From Lacisediminihabitans sp046156175 (GTDB taxonomy: Bacteria; Actinomycetota; Actinomycetes; Actinomycetales; Microbacteriaceae): a DNA stretch of 64,000 bases. Of this stretch, positions 8,511 to 16,676 are shown one piece after another. A model generated the notes under the pieces. It saw only the letters and a program-made list of their open reading frames with translations, searched no databases and was not told the origin of the DNA. Position 1 is the stretch's first letter; the number at the start of each line of letters is the position of its first letter. The DNA is taken from contig NZ_JAYLVL010000002.1 of the NCBI RefSeq assembly GCF_046156175.1, forward strand, positions 1-64,000, read 5' to 3'. The position numbers and the translations under genes were made by a program.

Positions 8511-9203
8511 TTAGATTCCCACGTAGACGTGGATGGCGACCTCGGTGGGCAGCTCGAGGCCATCCTCGTGGCCCTCCACCTGCACGAGCACATACGAACC
8601 GACGGCGGTGAAGCTCGCCTTCGCGCCCGGCAGCACACCGGCCGTGCGCAACTGCTCGAGCAGTTCCACCTCGTACTGCACAGGCTCACCGAGACGACGG
8701 ATGACGCCGGTGATCGGTCCGACCGCACCGAGCGTGTAGTTGACGATGTTCACGACACCGTCGGAGAACTGGCCGACCGCGTGATCGCCCAGCTCATCGA
8801 GGCCCGGGATCGGGTTGCCATACGGGGAGTGTGTGGGGTGCTCGAGAAGCTCGATGATGCGGCGCTCCACCGACTCGCTCATCACATGCTCCCAGCGACA
8901 TGCTTCCTCGTGCACGAGAGCCCAGTCGAGGCCGATGACATCGGCCAGCAGGCGCTCGGCGAGGCGATGCTTGCGCATGACATGCACGGCCTTGCTGCGA
9001 CCCTCCGCAGTGAGGGCCAGGTGGCGGTCGCCCTCGACGACAACCAGACCGTCGCGCTCCATGCGGCCGATCGTCTGCGAGACAGTGGGCCCGGAATGGC
9101 CGAGTCGCTCGCTGATGCGCGCGCGGAGGGGGAAGATGTTCTCTTCCTCGAGCTCGTAGATCGTGCGGAGGTACATCTCAGTGGTGTCAATGAGATCGGC
9201 CAT
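8511..9203 (-). CDS. ideR: Iron-dependent transcriptional repressor, IdeR/DtxR family
   Basis: The 230-residue protein follows the DtxR plan: an N-terminal winged helix (DTTEMYLRTIYELEEE, then HSGPTVSQTIGRMERDGL), a dimerisation and metal-binding domain, and a C-terminal SH3-like FeoA-type domain. The metal-site block HEEACRWEHVM carries the Cys, Glu and His of the DtxR primary site; the Cys argues for an iron sensor rather than MntR. Iron-loaded IdeR represses uptake and siderophore genes and controls iron storage. The only iron-box-like site in view is in its own upstream region, which suggests autoregulation. It is divergent from serC. Confidence 0.93.
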   Translation of the reverse strand: MADLIDTTEMYLRTIYELEEENIFPLRARISERLGHSGPTVSQTIGRMERDGLVVVEGDRHLALTAEGRSKAVHVMRKHRLAERLLADVIGLDWALVHEEACRWEHVMSESVERRIIELLEHPTHSPYGNPIPGLDELGDHAVGQFSDGVVNIVNYTLGAVGPITGVIRRLGEPVQYEVELLEQLRTAGVLPGAKASFTAVGSYVLVQVEGHEDGLELPTEVAIHVYVGI

Positions 9204-9229
9204 CGTCGCCTCCTAACGCTGCGTGCTTC

Positions 9230-9248
9230 TCAGGTAAGCCTAACCTGC
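9230..9248. promoter_or_regulatory. Candidate IdeR/DtxR iron box
   Basis: The 19 bp TCAGGTAAGCCTAACCTGC match 14 of 19 positions of the consensus TTAGGTTAGGCTAACCTAA and keep the palindromic AGGT...ACCT core. The site lies 27 bp upstream of the ideR start and 51 bp before serC, so it could serve either divergent promoter. Confidence 0.72.
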
Positions 9249-9298
9249 GGCACAGCCCCGGCATTCCGTGCCGAAACCGCTCCCATAGAATTGGCCCC

Positions 9299-10411
9299 AT
9301 GCCGCAATTGACCATTCCCTCGTCCCTCCTGCCCGCCGACGGACGATTCGGCTGTGGTCCGTCCAAGGTGCGTCCGGAACAGCTCGCCCATCTCGCGAGC
9401 GTCGGGGCGAACATCCTCGGTACGTCCCACCGCCAGGTACCGGTCAAGGACCTCGTCGGGCGGGTGCAGTCCGGGCTGTCGCAGCTCTTCCGCCTTCCCG
9501 ACGGCTATGAGGTCGTCATCGGCAACGGCGGATCGACCGCATTCTGGGATGCTGCCGCGTTCTCGCTCATCGAGAAGCGCAGCCAGAACCTCACCTTCGG
9601 CGAGTTCGGATCCAAGTTCGCGCAGGCCGCCGGCGCCCCCTTCCTCAAGGCACCGATCGTGATCAACGCGCCCGCCGGATCCCGTAGCGAGATCGAGATC
9701 ACCTCCGGCATCGACGTCTACGCCTGGCCGCACAACGAGACCTCCACGGGAGTGATGGCCCCGGTCATCCGCGCCGCCGGAGACCCGGGCGCCCTCACCG
9801 TGGTGGACGCGACGAGCGCGGCCGGTGGCATCGACTTCGAGGCGGCCGAGACCGACGTCTACTACTTCGCGCCGCAGAAGAACTTCGCCTCGGACGGCGG
9901 CCTGTGGTTCGGCCTCTTCTCCCCCACCGCGATAGAGCGGGTGGAGCGCATCGCGGCGAGCGAGCGCTGGATCCCGGAGTTCCTCAGCCTCAAGAACGCG
10001 GTGGACAACTCCCGCCTCAAGCAGACGCTCAACACCCCGGCACTCTCGACCCTGCTGCTCATGGAGAACCAGATCGACTGGATCAACGGCAACGGCGGAC
10101 TGGCCTGGGCGGATGCCCGCACCAGGGAGTCCTCCACCGTGCTGTACGACTGGGCCGAGGCATCGACCTATGCGACCCCCTTCGTCACGAACCCCGATCA
10201 CCGCTCGCAGGTCGTCGTCACCATCGACTTCGAAGACAGCATCGACGCGGCCGCTATCGCGAAGACCCTGCGAGCCAACGGCATCGTCGACACCGAGCCC
10301 TACCGCAAGCTCGGTCGCAACCAGCTGCGCGTCGCCACCTTCACCGCGATCGAGCCGGATGATGTGCGGGCCCTCGTGTCCTCCATCGAGTTCGTCGTGG
10401 AGAACAGCTGA
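9299..10411 (+). CDS. serC: Phosphoserine aminotransferase
   Basis: The 370-residue enzyme converts 3-phosphohydroxypyruvate and glutamate to phosphoserine and 2-oxoglutarate, step two of serine synthesis, using pyridoxal phosphate. The N-terminus (RFGCGPSKVRPEQL) and GTSHRQVPVKDLV motif are typical of the actinobacterial SerC type. The PLP lysine lies in YYFAPQKNFASDGGLW at about residue 195, and VVDATSAAGG supplies the Asp that contacts the cofactor. TAGAAT sits only a few bases before the ATG without a Shine-Dalgarno sequence, so a leaderless transcript is possible. Confidence 0.95.
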   Translation: MPQLTIPSSLLPADGRFGCGPSKVRPEQLAHLASVGANILGTSHRQVPVKDLVGRVQSGLSQLFRLPDGYEVVIGNGGSTAFWDAAAFSLIEKRSQNLTFGEFGSKFAQAAGAPFLKAPIVINAPAGSRSEIEITSGIDVYAWPHNETSTGVMAPVIRAAGDPGALTVVDATSAAGGIDFEAAETDVYYFAPQKNFASDGGLWFGLFSPTAIERVERIAASERWIPEFLSLKNAVDNSRLKQTLNTPALSTLLLMENQIDWINGNGGLAWADARTRESSTVLYDWAEASTYATPFVTNPDHRSQVVVTIDFEDSIDAAAIAKTLRANGIVDTEPYRKLGRNQLRVATFTAIEPDDVRALVSSIEFVVENS

Positions 10412-10413
10412 GC

Positions 10414-10647
10414 ATGCGGCTCTTCCTGAAGGATTCCGAACGCCGCCCCGACCCGGTGCCGGTGAAGACGGATGACCGCCGCCCGCTGCTGGTGGGGTTG
10501 GCGGTCTGGGTGATCGCCACCATCATCGTGCTGCTCTTCCTGCGGCCGCTGAGCGACTCCGGCAATGGCCCCATCCTCTGGACCTGCGCCGTCGGAATCC
10601 TGCTCGGGCTCGCCGGTCTGATCTACGCGGCGAAGCGCCCGAAGTAG
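10414..10647 (+). CDS. Small membrane protein, DUF2530-like
   Basis: This 77-residue protein starts two bases after the serC stop, so it is probably cotranscribed. It has a charged N-terminus (MRLFLKDSERRPDP) and two transmembrane helices (about 26-44 and 54-72). Similar short proteins follow serC in many Microbacteriaceae. Its function is unknown. Confidence 0.82.
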   Translation: MRLFLKDSERRPDPVPVKTDDRRPLLVGLAVWVIATIIVLLFLRPLSDSGNGPILWTCAVGILLGLAGLIYAAKRPK

Positions 10648-10657
10648 GTCGGTTCGG

Positions 10658-11320
10658 TCAGACGGAGCGCTCGTGCTCGTCCTCGGGATCGTCAGGATCG
10701 TCGAGGTCTGGGTCGTCGTCGTCTGATTCGTCGTCATCGTCGTCGTCCGACTCATCGAGGTCGTCGATATCGACGCCGTCGAGGTCGCCGCCGTGAAGCA
10801 CGTCACTCCCGAGGTCGTCGTCATCGTCATCGTCATCATCGGACTCGTCGTCGTCTGAATCCTCGTCGTCCGATTCGTCGACGTCGCTCTCGTCCGACTC
10901 GTCGTCGTCGTCGTCATCGGAGTCGTCGTCGAGCTCGTCGTTGGACTCGTCATCCTCCACCGCCGTGTCCTGGGCTGCGGTGTAGTCGGCGAGGCGATCC
11001 ACCCACGGCACCCACGCCGGCGACAGCAGGGCATCGTCACCCGGGGTGAGTTCCGTCTCGAGCACGCTCGCCGGAGCGTCCTCGAGATGCGCGATGCTCA
11101 CGGTCCAGCGCCAGCCCGGGTAGCCGGAAAGCAGCGTTTCGAAGTAGACCGTGGTCACGCCTTCGCCGCTGTCGATCGATCCCGCGGGGTCACCGATGGA
11201 CTCGGCCGAGGTGATTTCGAGCAGCGCGGTCCGCCCCAGGTCGAAGTCGGAGTCGAGCGCTACAGAAGCAGGCACATTCGAAGCTGCTGGTTCGGAAGAG
11301 GATGCCGCCGAATCAGGCAT
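10658..11320 (-). CDS. DUF3027 protein with a very acidic C-terminal tail
   Basis: The 220-residue protein has a DUF3027 core over its first 120 residues: SGYPGWRWTVSIAHLE, then TPGDDALLSPAWVPWVDRL. The last 100 residues are almost entirely Asp, Glu and Ser, with long Asp runs; this should be disordered and strongly negative. The start at 11320 overlaps the stop of the cold-shock gene by 8 bp (ATGCCTGA), which implies translational coupling; longer frames to 11458 lie inside that gene and are rejected. Pairing of DUF3027 with a cold-shock gene is common in actinomycetes. The function is unknown. Confidence 0.85.
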   Translation of the reverse strand: MPDSAASSSEPAASNVPASVALDSDFDLGRTALLEITSAESIGDPAGSIDSGEGVTTVYFETLLSGYPGWRWTVSIAHLEDAPASVLETELTPGDDALLSPAWVPWVDRLADYTAAQDTAVEDDESNDELDDDSDDDDDDESDESDVDESDDEDSDDDESDDDDDDDDDLGSDVLHGGDLDGVDIDDLDESDDDDDDESDDDDPDLDDPDDPEDEHERSV

Positions 11321-11693
11321 CGAGTTCATCCGCGACCTTGCGCAGCATCGCGGCGATCGTCTTGCCGTGCTTGCTGTCGGGGTAGCGGCCGCGCTTGAGG
11401 TTGGTGCCGATTCCGTCGAGGAGCTTGACCAGGTCCTCGATGATGATCGACATGTCATCCGCGGGCTTGCGGCTCAGCTTGGCGAGGCTCGGAGGGGCTT
11501 CGAGCACCCGCACCGAGAGCGCCTGAGCGCCGCGCTTGCCATCGGCGATACCGAATTCGAGTTTGGCGCCGGCCTTGACCGTGGTGCCGGCGGGAAGCGC
11601 GGAGGCGTGAAGGAAGACCTCCTGGCCGTCATCAGAACTGATGAAGCCGAAGCCCTTCTCTTCGTCGTAGAACTTGACCTTGCCGGTGGGCAT
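11313..11693 (-). CDS. Cold-shock-domain protein with C-terminal extension
   Basis: The 126-residue protein begins with a cold-shock OB fold (KVKFYDEEKGFGFISSDDGQEVFLHASAL) carrying RNP1 (KGFGFI) and RNP2 (VFLHAS) nucleic-acid-binding motifs. Residues 70-126 form an additional conserved helical region (DLVKLLDGIGTNLKRGRYPDSK). Such extended CSD proteins of about 127 residues are found across actinomycetes. The protein probably binds single-stranded RNA. It is the first gene of an operon with the DUF3027 gene. Confidence 0.92.
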   Translation of the reverse strand: MPTGKVKFYDEEKGFGFISSDDGQEVFLHASALPAGTTVKAGAKLEFGIADGKRGAQALSVRVLEAPPSLAKLSRKPADDMSIIIEDLVKLLDGIGTNLKRGRYPDSKHGKTIAAMLRKVADELDA

Positions 11694-11761
11694 GGCGGTA
11701 CCTCTTTCACTTGGCTGTGCCCGTAACCCTACGGGGAGTCGGGGGCCGTATCCTTAGGACT

Positions 11762-12073
11762 GTGGCAAAAGAAACCCCGGTGACCATTCATCGTAACGAA
11801 AGCGTGCTGGCCTTCATGATCGCAGGGATCGTGGGCCTGTCGATAGTGGCGTTCCTCACGGTGATCATCGCCACTGCATCTGGCCTTCCGGGCAACCAGT
11901 TTCGGGGGGGATTCTGGCAGGCGGTAGCCCTGCTTCCGGGTGTCGGACTGCCCATCGGATTCGTCCTCATCATCGTGCTGATCGTCATCAGCGGCATCCG
12001 GCGCAGTCGCGAGGCGAAATCCACAACGGCAGCGCCAGCGCGCACGGCCCGCAACACCAGCACGAAGAAATAG
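11762..12073 (+). CDS. Small two-helix membrane protein
   Basis: From a GTG start the product is 103 residues with two strong transmembrane helices (about 16-40 and 53-77) and a basic, Thr/Ala-rich cytoplasmic tail ending in TKK. It shows no ATPase motifs, although relatives are sometimes labelled as transporter ATPases. An upstream in-frame ATG at 11711 would add 17 residues, but the GTG start fits the conserved VAKETPVTIHRNES beginning better. It is divergent from the cold-shock gene. Confidence 0.72.
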   Translation: MAKETPVTIHRNESVLAFMIAGIVGLSIVAFLTVIIATASGLPGNQFRGGFWQAVALLPGVGLPIGFVLIIVLIVISGIRRSREAKSTTAAPARTARNTSTKK

Positions 12074-12150
12074 CACGCAGCGATTCAGCGGTGCCGCTGA
12101 TCTGATGCCACCGAACGGGGGCCGCTGGACCAAGGAACGGGTGGGCAGAC

Positions 12151-14022
12151 ATGAGTGACACCCTGTCCCTGGCGACGCGCCTCCGCGCGATGGACGACAC
12201 GGCCCTCGCCGCAACTCTGCGGGCACGGGAGATTTCACCCTCCGGCATCAAGGACTTCTTCGACCTCGCCGAGGCCTTCCTGGATCGCGCGTCCGTCCAG
12301 CAGATCCTCATGCGCCTCGACCGGGAGACGCTGGCGGTGCTCGCCGCGATCGGGCAGCTCACCGAGGAGACCGGACCGCCCACCGCAACGGACATCGCCG
12401 CACGACTCTCCGCCCTCTCCGGCCGCGAGGTGTCGGCCGAGTCCATCTCCGACCGCGTTTCCGGAGCAACCGCCCTTCTGCTCGTCGAAGCCGAGTCCCA
12501 TCGATTCGCCGCCTACGGCAGCGTCCGCGACCAGTTGCGCTCCTGGCCGGCTTTCGGACTTCCCTCTCTCGCCGACCTCGCGTCGACGAATGCCCCGGCC
12601 GCCCTCGAACCGGTGCCGGATGTCGACCGCCGATTCATCGACCGCCTGGGTGCCGAACGTGCCTTCGCCGCCATCACCGCGATCACGGAGCTCCTCGTCG
12701 AGGTGGAGCGAGACCCCGCCCGCGAGCTGGCGAAGGGCGGTGTCGCCCTGCCCGACAGCAAGCGTCTCGCCCATGCGATGAGCGTCGATCTCGAATCCGT
12801 CGCCGTCTTTCTCGCTGTCGCCGACCGCGCCGGGCTCGTGGCTCGTGAGACCGGATCGTGGATGATCACCGACAGCGGCGGCGCCTGGCTGCAGCGCTCG
12901 ACGGGGGCGCGCTGGGCCACTCTCGGCGCGGCCTGGTTCGAACGCCTGCCCGCCGACATCCGCCAGCTCCTCGGCGAGCGCACCCACGCTCTCTGGGGTT
13001 CCGGCCTGCGCGGGTACATCGACTGGCTCTATCCGGCGGGCGGCGACTGGATGGACGAACGTATCGGCGCCTACACCCGCGACGCCGAACTGCTGGGCAT
13101 CACCGCCAACCAGGCGCCCACCGGACCCGGGTCCCTGCTGCTCGCCGACGGCATCCGCCCCGCGGAAGAGGCGATGACCGCGCTGCTGCCCGCAGAGGTC
13201 GAGCAGGTCTATCTGCAGCACGACCTCTCGGTGGTCGCACCAGGGCCGCTGACGCCCCGGGTGGATGCCCGGCTGCGGTCGCTCGCCGACGTGGAGAGTC
13301 GCGCGCTCGCCTCGAGCTACCGCGTGTCCACCTCGAGCGTCAATCGGGCGATGGCCGCGGGCGAGACGGCGGAGTCGATCCTGGAGTTTCTCGGCGGAAT
13401 CTCGCTCACCGGCATCCCCCAGCCGCTCAACTACCTCATCGGCGAGGCATCCAGCCGCTACGGACAGGTGAGGGTGGGCAGCATCGCCGATCCGAGACCG
13501 GATGCCCGCAGCTACATCCGCTCCGATGACGAGTTGCTCATCGGCACGATCCTGGTGGACCAGAGCCTCTCGTCCCTTGGCTTCGAGCGCACCTCTGCCA
13601 CCCGGGTGCAGAGTCGCTTCCCCCTCGACGTGGTGTTCTGGTCGCTGAGCGACGCGCGATACCCCGTTGCCGCGGAGGATGCTGCCGGTGAGATCGTCGC
13701 ATTGCGGCGGCAGCGCCACGCCAAGGCCGTTGCGCCTGCGGGAATCAATCCGGTGGACGCGCTCATCGAACGGCTGCGCCTCGGCGGTGAACCGGAGGAG
13801 GAAGAGACGGGCCACGCCTGGCTGATCCGCCAACTGGATGCCGCGATCAAGGCCAAGACACCTCTCACGGTGACAGTGACCATGCCGAACGGCACCCTCG
13901 TGGACTACCAACTCGAGCCGACGAGCGTCGCCGGTGGACGCCTGCGCGGCCGCGACAACCGCGCCGCGATCGAGCGCACCCTGCCGCTATCGCGCATCGC
14001 CGGGATCTCCCCGGCGAAGTAG
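12151..14022 (+). CDS. Helicase-associated domain protein, partner of XPB
   Basis: The 623-residue protein belongs to the actinobacterial family found next to the XPB-type helicase and annotated as helicase C-terminal/associated-domain proteins (Helicase_C_3). I see winged-helix-like N-terminal repeats (TLAVLAAIGQLTE) and, in the C-terminal half, DLSVVAPGPLTPRVDARL and NYLIGEASSRYG, which are typical of this family. There are no Walker motifs, so it is not an ATPase. The 49-bp gap to the helicase suggests one operon. A role in DNA repair is inferred from this association. Confidence 0.85.
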   Translation: MSDTLSLATRLRAMDDTALAATLRAREISPSGIKDFFDLAEAFLDRASVQQILMRLDRETLAVLAAIGQLTEETGPPTATDIAARLSALSGREVSAESISDRVSGATALLLVEAESHRFAAYGSVRDQLRSWPAFGLPSLADLASTNAPAALEPVPDVDRRFIDRLGAERAFAAITAITELLVEVERDPARELAKGGVALPDSKRLAHAMSVDLESVAVFLAVADRAGLVARETGSWMITDSGGAWLQRSTGARWATLGAAWFERLPADIRQLLGERTHALWGSGLRGYIDWLYPAGGDWMDERIGAYTRDAELLGITANQAPTGPGSLLLADGIRPAEEAMTALLPAEVEQVYLQHDLSVVAPGPLTPRVDARLRSLADVESRALASSYRVSTSSVNRAMAAGETAESILEFLGGISLTGIPQPLNYLIGEASSRYGQVRVGSIADPRPDARSYIRSDDELLIGTILVDQSLSSLGFERTSATRVQSRFPLDVVFWSLSDARYPVAAEDAAGEIVALRRQRHAKAVAPAGINPVDALIERLRLGGEPEEEETGHAWLIRQLDAAIKAKTPLTVTVTMPNGTLVDYQLEPTSVAGGRLRGRDNRAAIERTLPLSRIAGISPAK

Positions 14023-14071
14023 CGCCGGCGGTCACAGAAGACCACCCACCAGCGTGACCTAGGCTTGCGAG

Positions 14072-15739
14072 GTGGATGCGCTGTCTGGACCCCTGATCGT
14101 GCAGAGCGACCGCACCGTGTTGCTGGAGGTCGCGCACCCCGCCGCTGAGGATGCTCGCCACGACCTAGCCGTGTTCGCGGAGCTCGAGCGCGCACCCGAG
14201 CACATCCACACGTATCGCATCACCCGCCTCGGGCTCTGGAACGCTCGCGCCGCCGGTCACACCGCCGAGAACATGCTCGACACGCTCGAGAAGTATTCCA
14301 AGTTCCCCATCCCCCAGAGCGTTTCGATCGACATCGCCGAGACCGTCGGCCGCTACGGCCGGCTCGTCATCGAGCGCGACGAGAACGGCACCCTCATGCT
14401 GCGGTCGACGGATGCCGCGGTGCTGAGCGAGATCGTGCGGGCCAAGCGCATCGCCCCCCTGCTCTTCCTCCCGGAGGACCAGCGCGGCAAAGGTCCGGCG
14501 ATCGACCGCTATCAGATCCAGGCCTGGGCGCGCGGGCAGGTGAAGCAGGAGCTGGTCAAGCTCGGCTGGCCGGCGGAGGACCTCGCCGGGTACACCCCGG
14601 GCACGCCGCATCCGATCGCCCTCGATACCAGCGAGTGGAACCTGCGCGAGTACCAGAACCACGCGGTGTCGAGCTTCGTGGACGGCGGATCGGGAGTCGT
14701 CGTACTGCCCTGTGGCGCGGGCAAGACCCTCGTCGGCGCCGGCGCGATGGCGAGGGTCGAGACCACGACGCTGATCCTCGTGACCAACACCGTCTCCGCG
14801 CGACAGTGGCGGGCGGAGCTCCTCAAGCGCACGACGCTCACCGAGGATGAGATCGGCGAGTACTCCGGTCAGGTCAAAGAGGTGAAGCCCATCACGATCG
14901 CGACGTACCAGATCCTCACGGCGAAGCGGAAGGGCGAGTACGCCCACCTCGCCCTGCTCGACGCCCTGGACTGGGGACTCGTGATCTACGACGAAGTGCA
15001 CCTTCTGCCGGCCCCCGTCTTCAAGCTCACCGCCGAGCTGCAGGCACGTCGTCGCCTCGGCCTCACCGCCACCCTCGTGCGCGAGGACGGTCGCGAGGGG
15101 GATGTCTTCAGCCTCATCGGGCCCAAGCGGTTCGACGCGCCGTGGAAGGAGATCGAGGCCCAGGGCTTCATCTCGCCGGCCTCGTGCTTCGAGGTGCGCA
15201 TCGACCTGCCCCCGCAGGAGCGGCTCGAGTACGCCGCCTCCGCCGACGATGAGCGCTACCGGCTCGCGGCGACCGCGCCGGCCAAGCTTCAGGTCGTGCG
15301 CGACCTGGTGAAGAAGCATTCGGGCGAGCGGATTCTGGTGATCGGGCAATACCTCGACCAGATCGACACTCTCGCCGAAGTTCTCGACGCGCCGAAACTC
15401 ACCGGATCGACGCCGATCGAGGAACGCGAACGGCTCTATCAGGCCTTCCGCGAGGGTGAGATCACCGTGCTCGTGGTCTCGAAGGTCGCCAACTTCTCGG
15501 TGGACCTTCCCGAGGCGACCGTTGCCATCCAGGTCTCCGGCAGCTTCGGATCGCGCCAGGAGGAGGCCCAGCGCCTCGGGCGACTGCTGCGCCCGAAGGA
15601 GAGCGGGCTTCCCGCCAACTTCTACACGCTGGTCGCCCGCGACACCGTCGACCAGGACTTCGCCCAGAACCGCCAGCGCTTCCTCGCGGAGCAGGGCTAC
15701 AGCTACACGATCCTGGACGGCGACCAGATCGCGGCCTGA
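14072..15739 (+). CDS. XPB/Rad25-type superfamily 2 DNA helicase
   Basis: The 555-residue protein (GTG start) shows the bacterial XPB layout: an N-terminal damage-recognition-like domain (to about 190), then the motor with motif I LPCGAGKTLVGAG, motif II YDEVHLLPA (DEVH), motif III GLTATLVREDGREGD with the RED loop, and motif VI SGSFGSRQEEAQRLGRLLRP. Bacterial XPB is a 3'-to-5' helicase assumed to act in DNA repair. All ATPase motifs are intact. Confidence 0.95.
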   Translation: MDALSGPLIVQSDRTVLLEVAHPAAEDARHDLAVFAELERAPEHIHTYRITRLGLWNARAAGHTAENMLDTLEKYSKFPIPQSVSIDIAETVGRYGRLVIERDENGTLMLRSTDAAVLSEIVRAKRIAPLLFLPEDQRGKGPAIDRYQIQAWARGQVKQELVKLGWPAEDLAGYTPGTPHPIALDTSEWNLREYQNHAVSSFVDGGSGVVVLPCGAGKTLVGAGAMARVETTTLILVTNTVSARQWRAELLKRTTLTEDEIGEYSGQVKEVKPITIATYQILTAKRKGEYAHLALLDALDWGLVIYDEVHLLPAPVFKLTAELQARRRLGLTATLVREDGREGDVFSLIGPKRFDAPWKEIEAQGFISPASCFEVRIDLPPQERLEYAASADDERYRLAATAPAKLQVVRDLVKKHSGERILVIGQYLDQIDTLAEVLDAPKLTGSTPIEERERLYQAFREGEITVLVVSKVANFSVDLPEATVAIQVSGSFGSRQEEAQRLGRLLRPKESGLPANFYTLVARDTVDQDFAQNRQRFLAEQGYSYTILDGDQIAA

Positions 15740-15774
15740 GCCCCTAGGGCAGCTCGTCTCCCGACTGTGCCGCT

Positions 15775-15877
15775 TTCATCATTCAGGAAGCTGTGGTGCT
15801 GGAGTTACCGGTGGGCCTGGTGAGCTCCCGGGAGTTGACTCTTTGCCCATGGGCCGCAGAACTTCCTGAATGATGAA
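15775..15877. repeat. Long inverted repeat between convergent genes
   Basis: Perfect 16-bp arms (ttcatcattcaggaag and its complement) are separated by 71 bp, and the stem continues inward through ctgtgg against ccgcag after a two-base bulge. Smaller palindromes (gcccatgggc, agctcccgggag) lie inside. It sits between the 3' ends of the helicase and reductase genes and may be a shared terminator or a small mobile repeat. Confidence 0.75.
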
Positions 15878-15919
15878 GGGAGAGCGGCTGCAGGGGTGCG
15901 GCGGCGTGGTGCGCTCGGT

Positions 15920-16666
15920 TCAGCGCAGTTCGTAACGCAGAAGCAGGGTGTCGCCTGAGGCGAGCACGTGCCCGAGGGCCAGGTCGCGGGGGCTCGCGAG
16001 GTCGCCGGTGATGATGCGACCGGCCTCCCCCGCCACGAGCTGTGGGCTCACGGTGAGGCACAGCTCGTTCACGACACCGGCGGCGAGCAACGTGCCGAAG
16101 AGCGAGGGGCCACCCTCGCAGTGTTGCTGCGTGAGTCCGCGCTCGGCCAGTCCAGCGACGAGACCCACGGGGTCGAGTCGCGAGTCGCCCGCGATCAGGA
16201 TGTCGGCCACGGCGGACAGCGCGTCTCGGCGATCCCGGGGCGCGGCATCCGTCGTCACCACGATCGGGCGCACCGGAGCCTCGCTGAAGATGCGCGAGGA
16301 GGGGTCGAGGTCGAGGCGGTTCGACACGATCGCGAACACCGGATGCGGCGCCAGCCCGCGCGACACGCGCCGGTCGATCGATGCGGGCGGCAGCACCATC
16401 GGCCCGTAGCCCTCCCCGCGCACGGTGCCCGCGCCGACGATCACGACATCGGTGAGCTCTCTCAACAGGTCGAAGACCCGGTGATCGGCGTCACCGCCGA
16501 GTGCGCCGGATACCCCGTCGACTGTCGCCGCTCCATCCACGCTCGACACGAAGTTCACCCGCAGCCAGAGAGCACCCCGATCTTCGCGGTCGTACAGCGC
16601 AGAGAGTTGGCCGTCGGAGAGGTCGGATCCCGGGGAGGGGAACAGCCAATCGATCTGCACGCTCAT
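15920..16666 (-). CDS. RibD C-terminal-type pyrimidine reductase
   Basis: The 248-residue protein has the dihydrofolate-reductase-like fold of the RibD reductase domain: VNFVSSVDGAATVDG near the start, DVVIVGAGTVRGEGYGPM for NADPH binding, and CEGGPSLFGTLLAAGVVNEL near 185-205. It lacks the deaminase half of bifunctional RibD. Such stand-alone proteins lie beside folP in many actinomycetes; reduction of a flavin or deazaflavin precursor is plausible, but the substrate is unproven. It starts 10 bp after folP2 ends, in the same operon. Confidence 0.88.
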   Translation of the reverse strand: MSVQIDWLFPSPGSDLSDGQLSALYDREDRGALWLRVNFVSSVDGAATVDGVSGALGGDADHRVFDLLRELTDVVIVGAGTVRGEGYGPMVLPPASIDRRVSRGLAPHPVFAIVSNRLDLDPSSRIFSEAPVRPIVVTTDAAPRDRRDALSAVADILIAGDSRLDPVGLVAGLAERGLTQQHCEGGPSLFGTLLAAGVVNELCLTVSPQLVAGEAGRIITGDLASPRDLALGHVLASGDTLLLRYELR

Positions 16667-16676
16667 CAGACCCCCA

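Noticed and set aside
10300..11040. 246-codon Thr/Ser-rich minus-strand frame and similar frames
   Set aside because: These are alternate-frame shadows of the Asp-rich tail codons.
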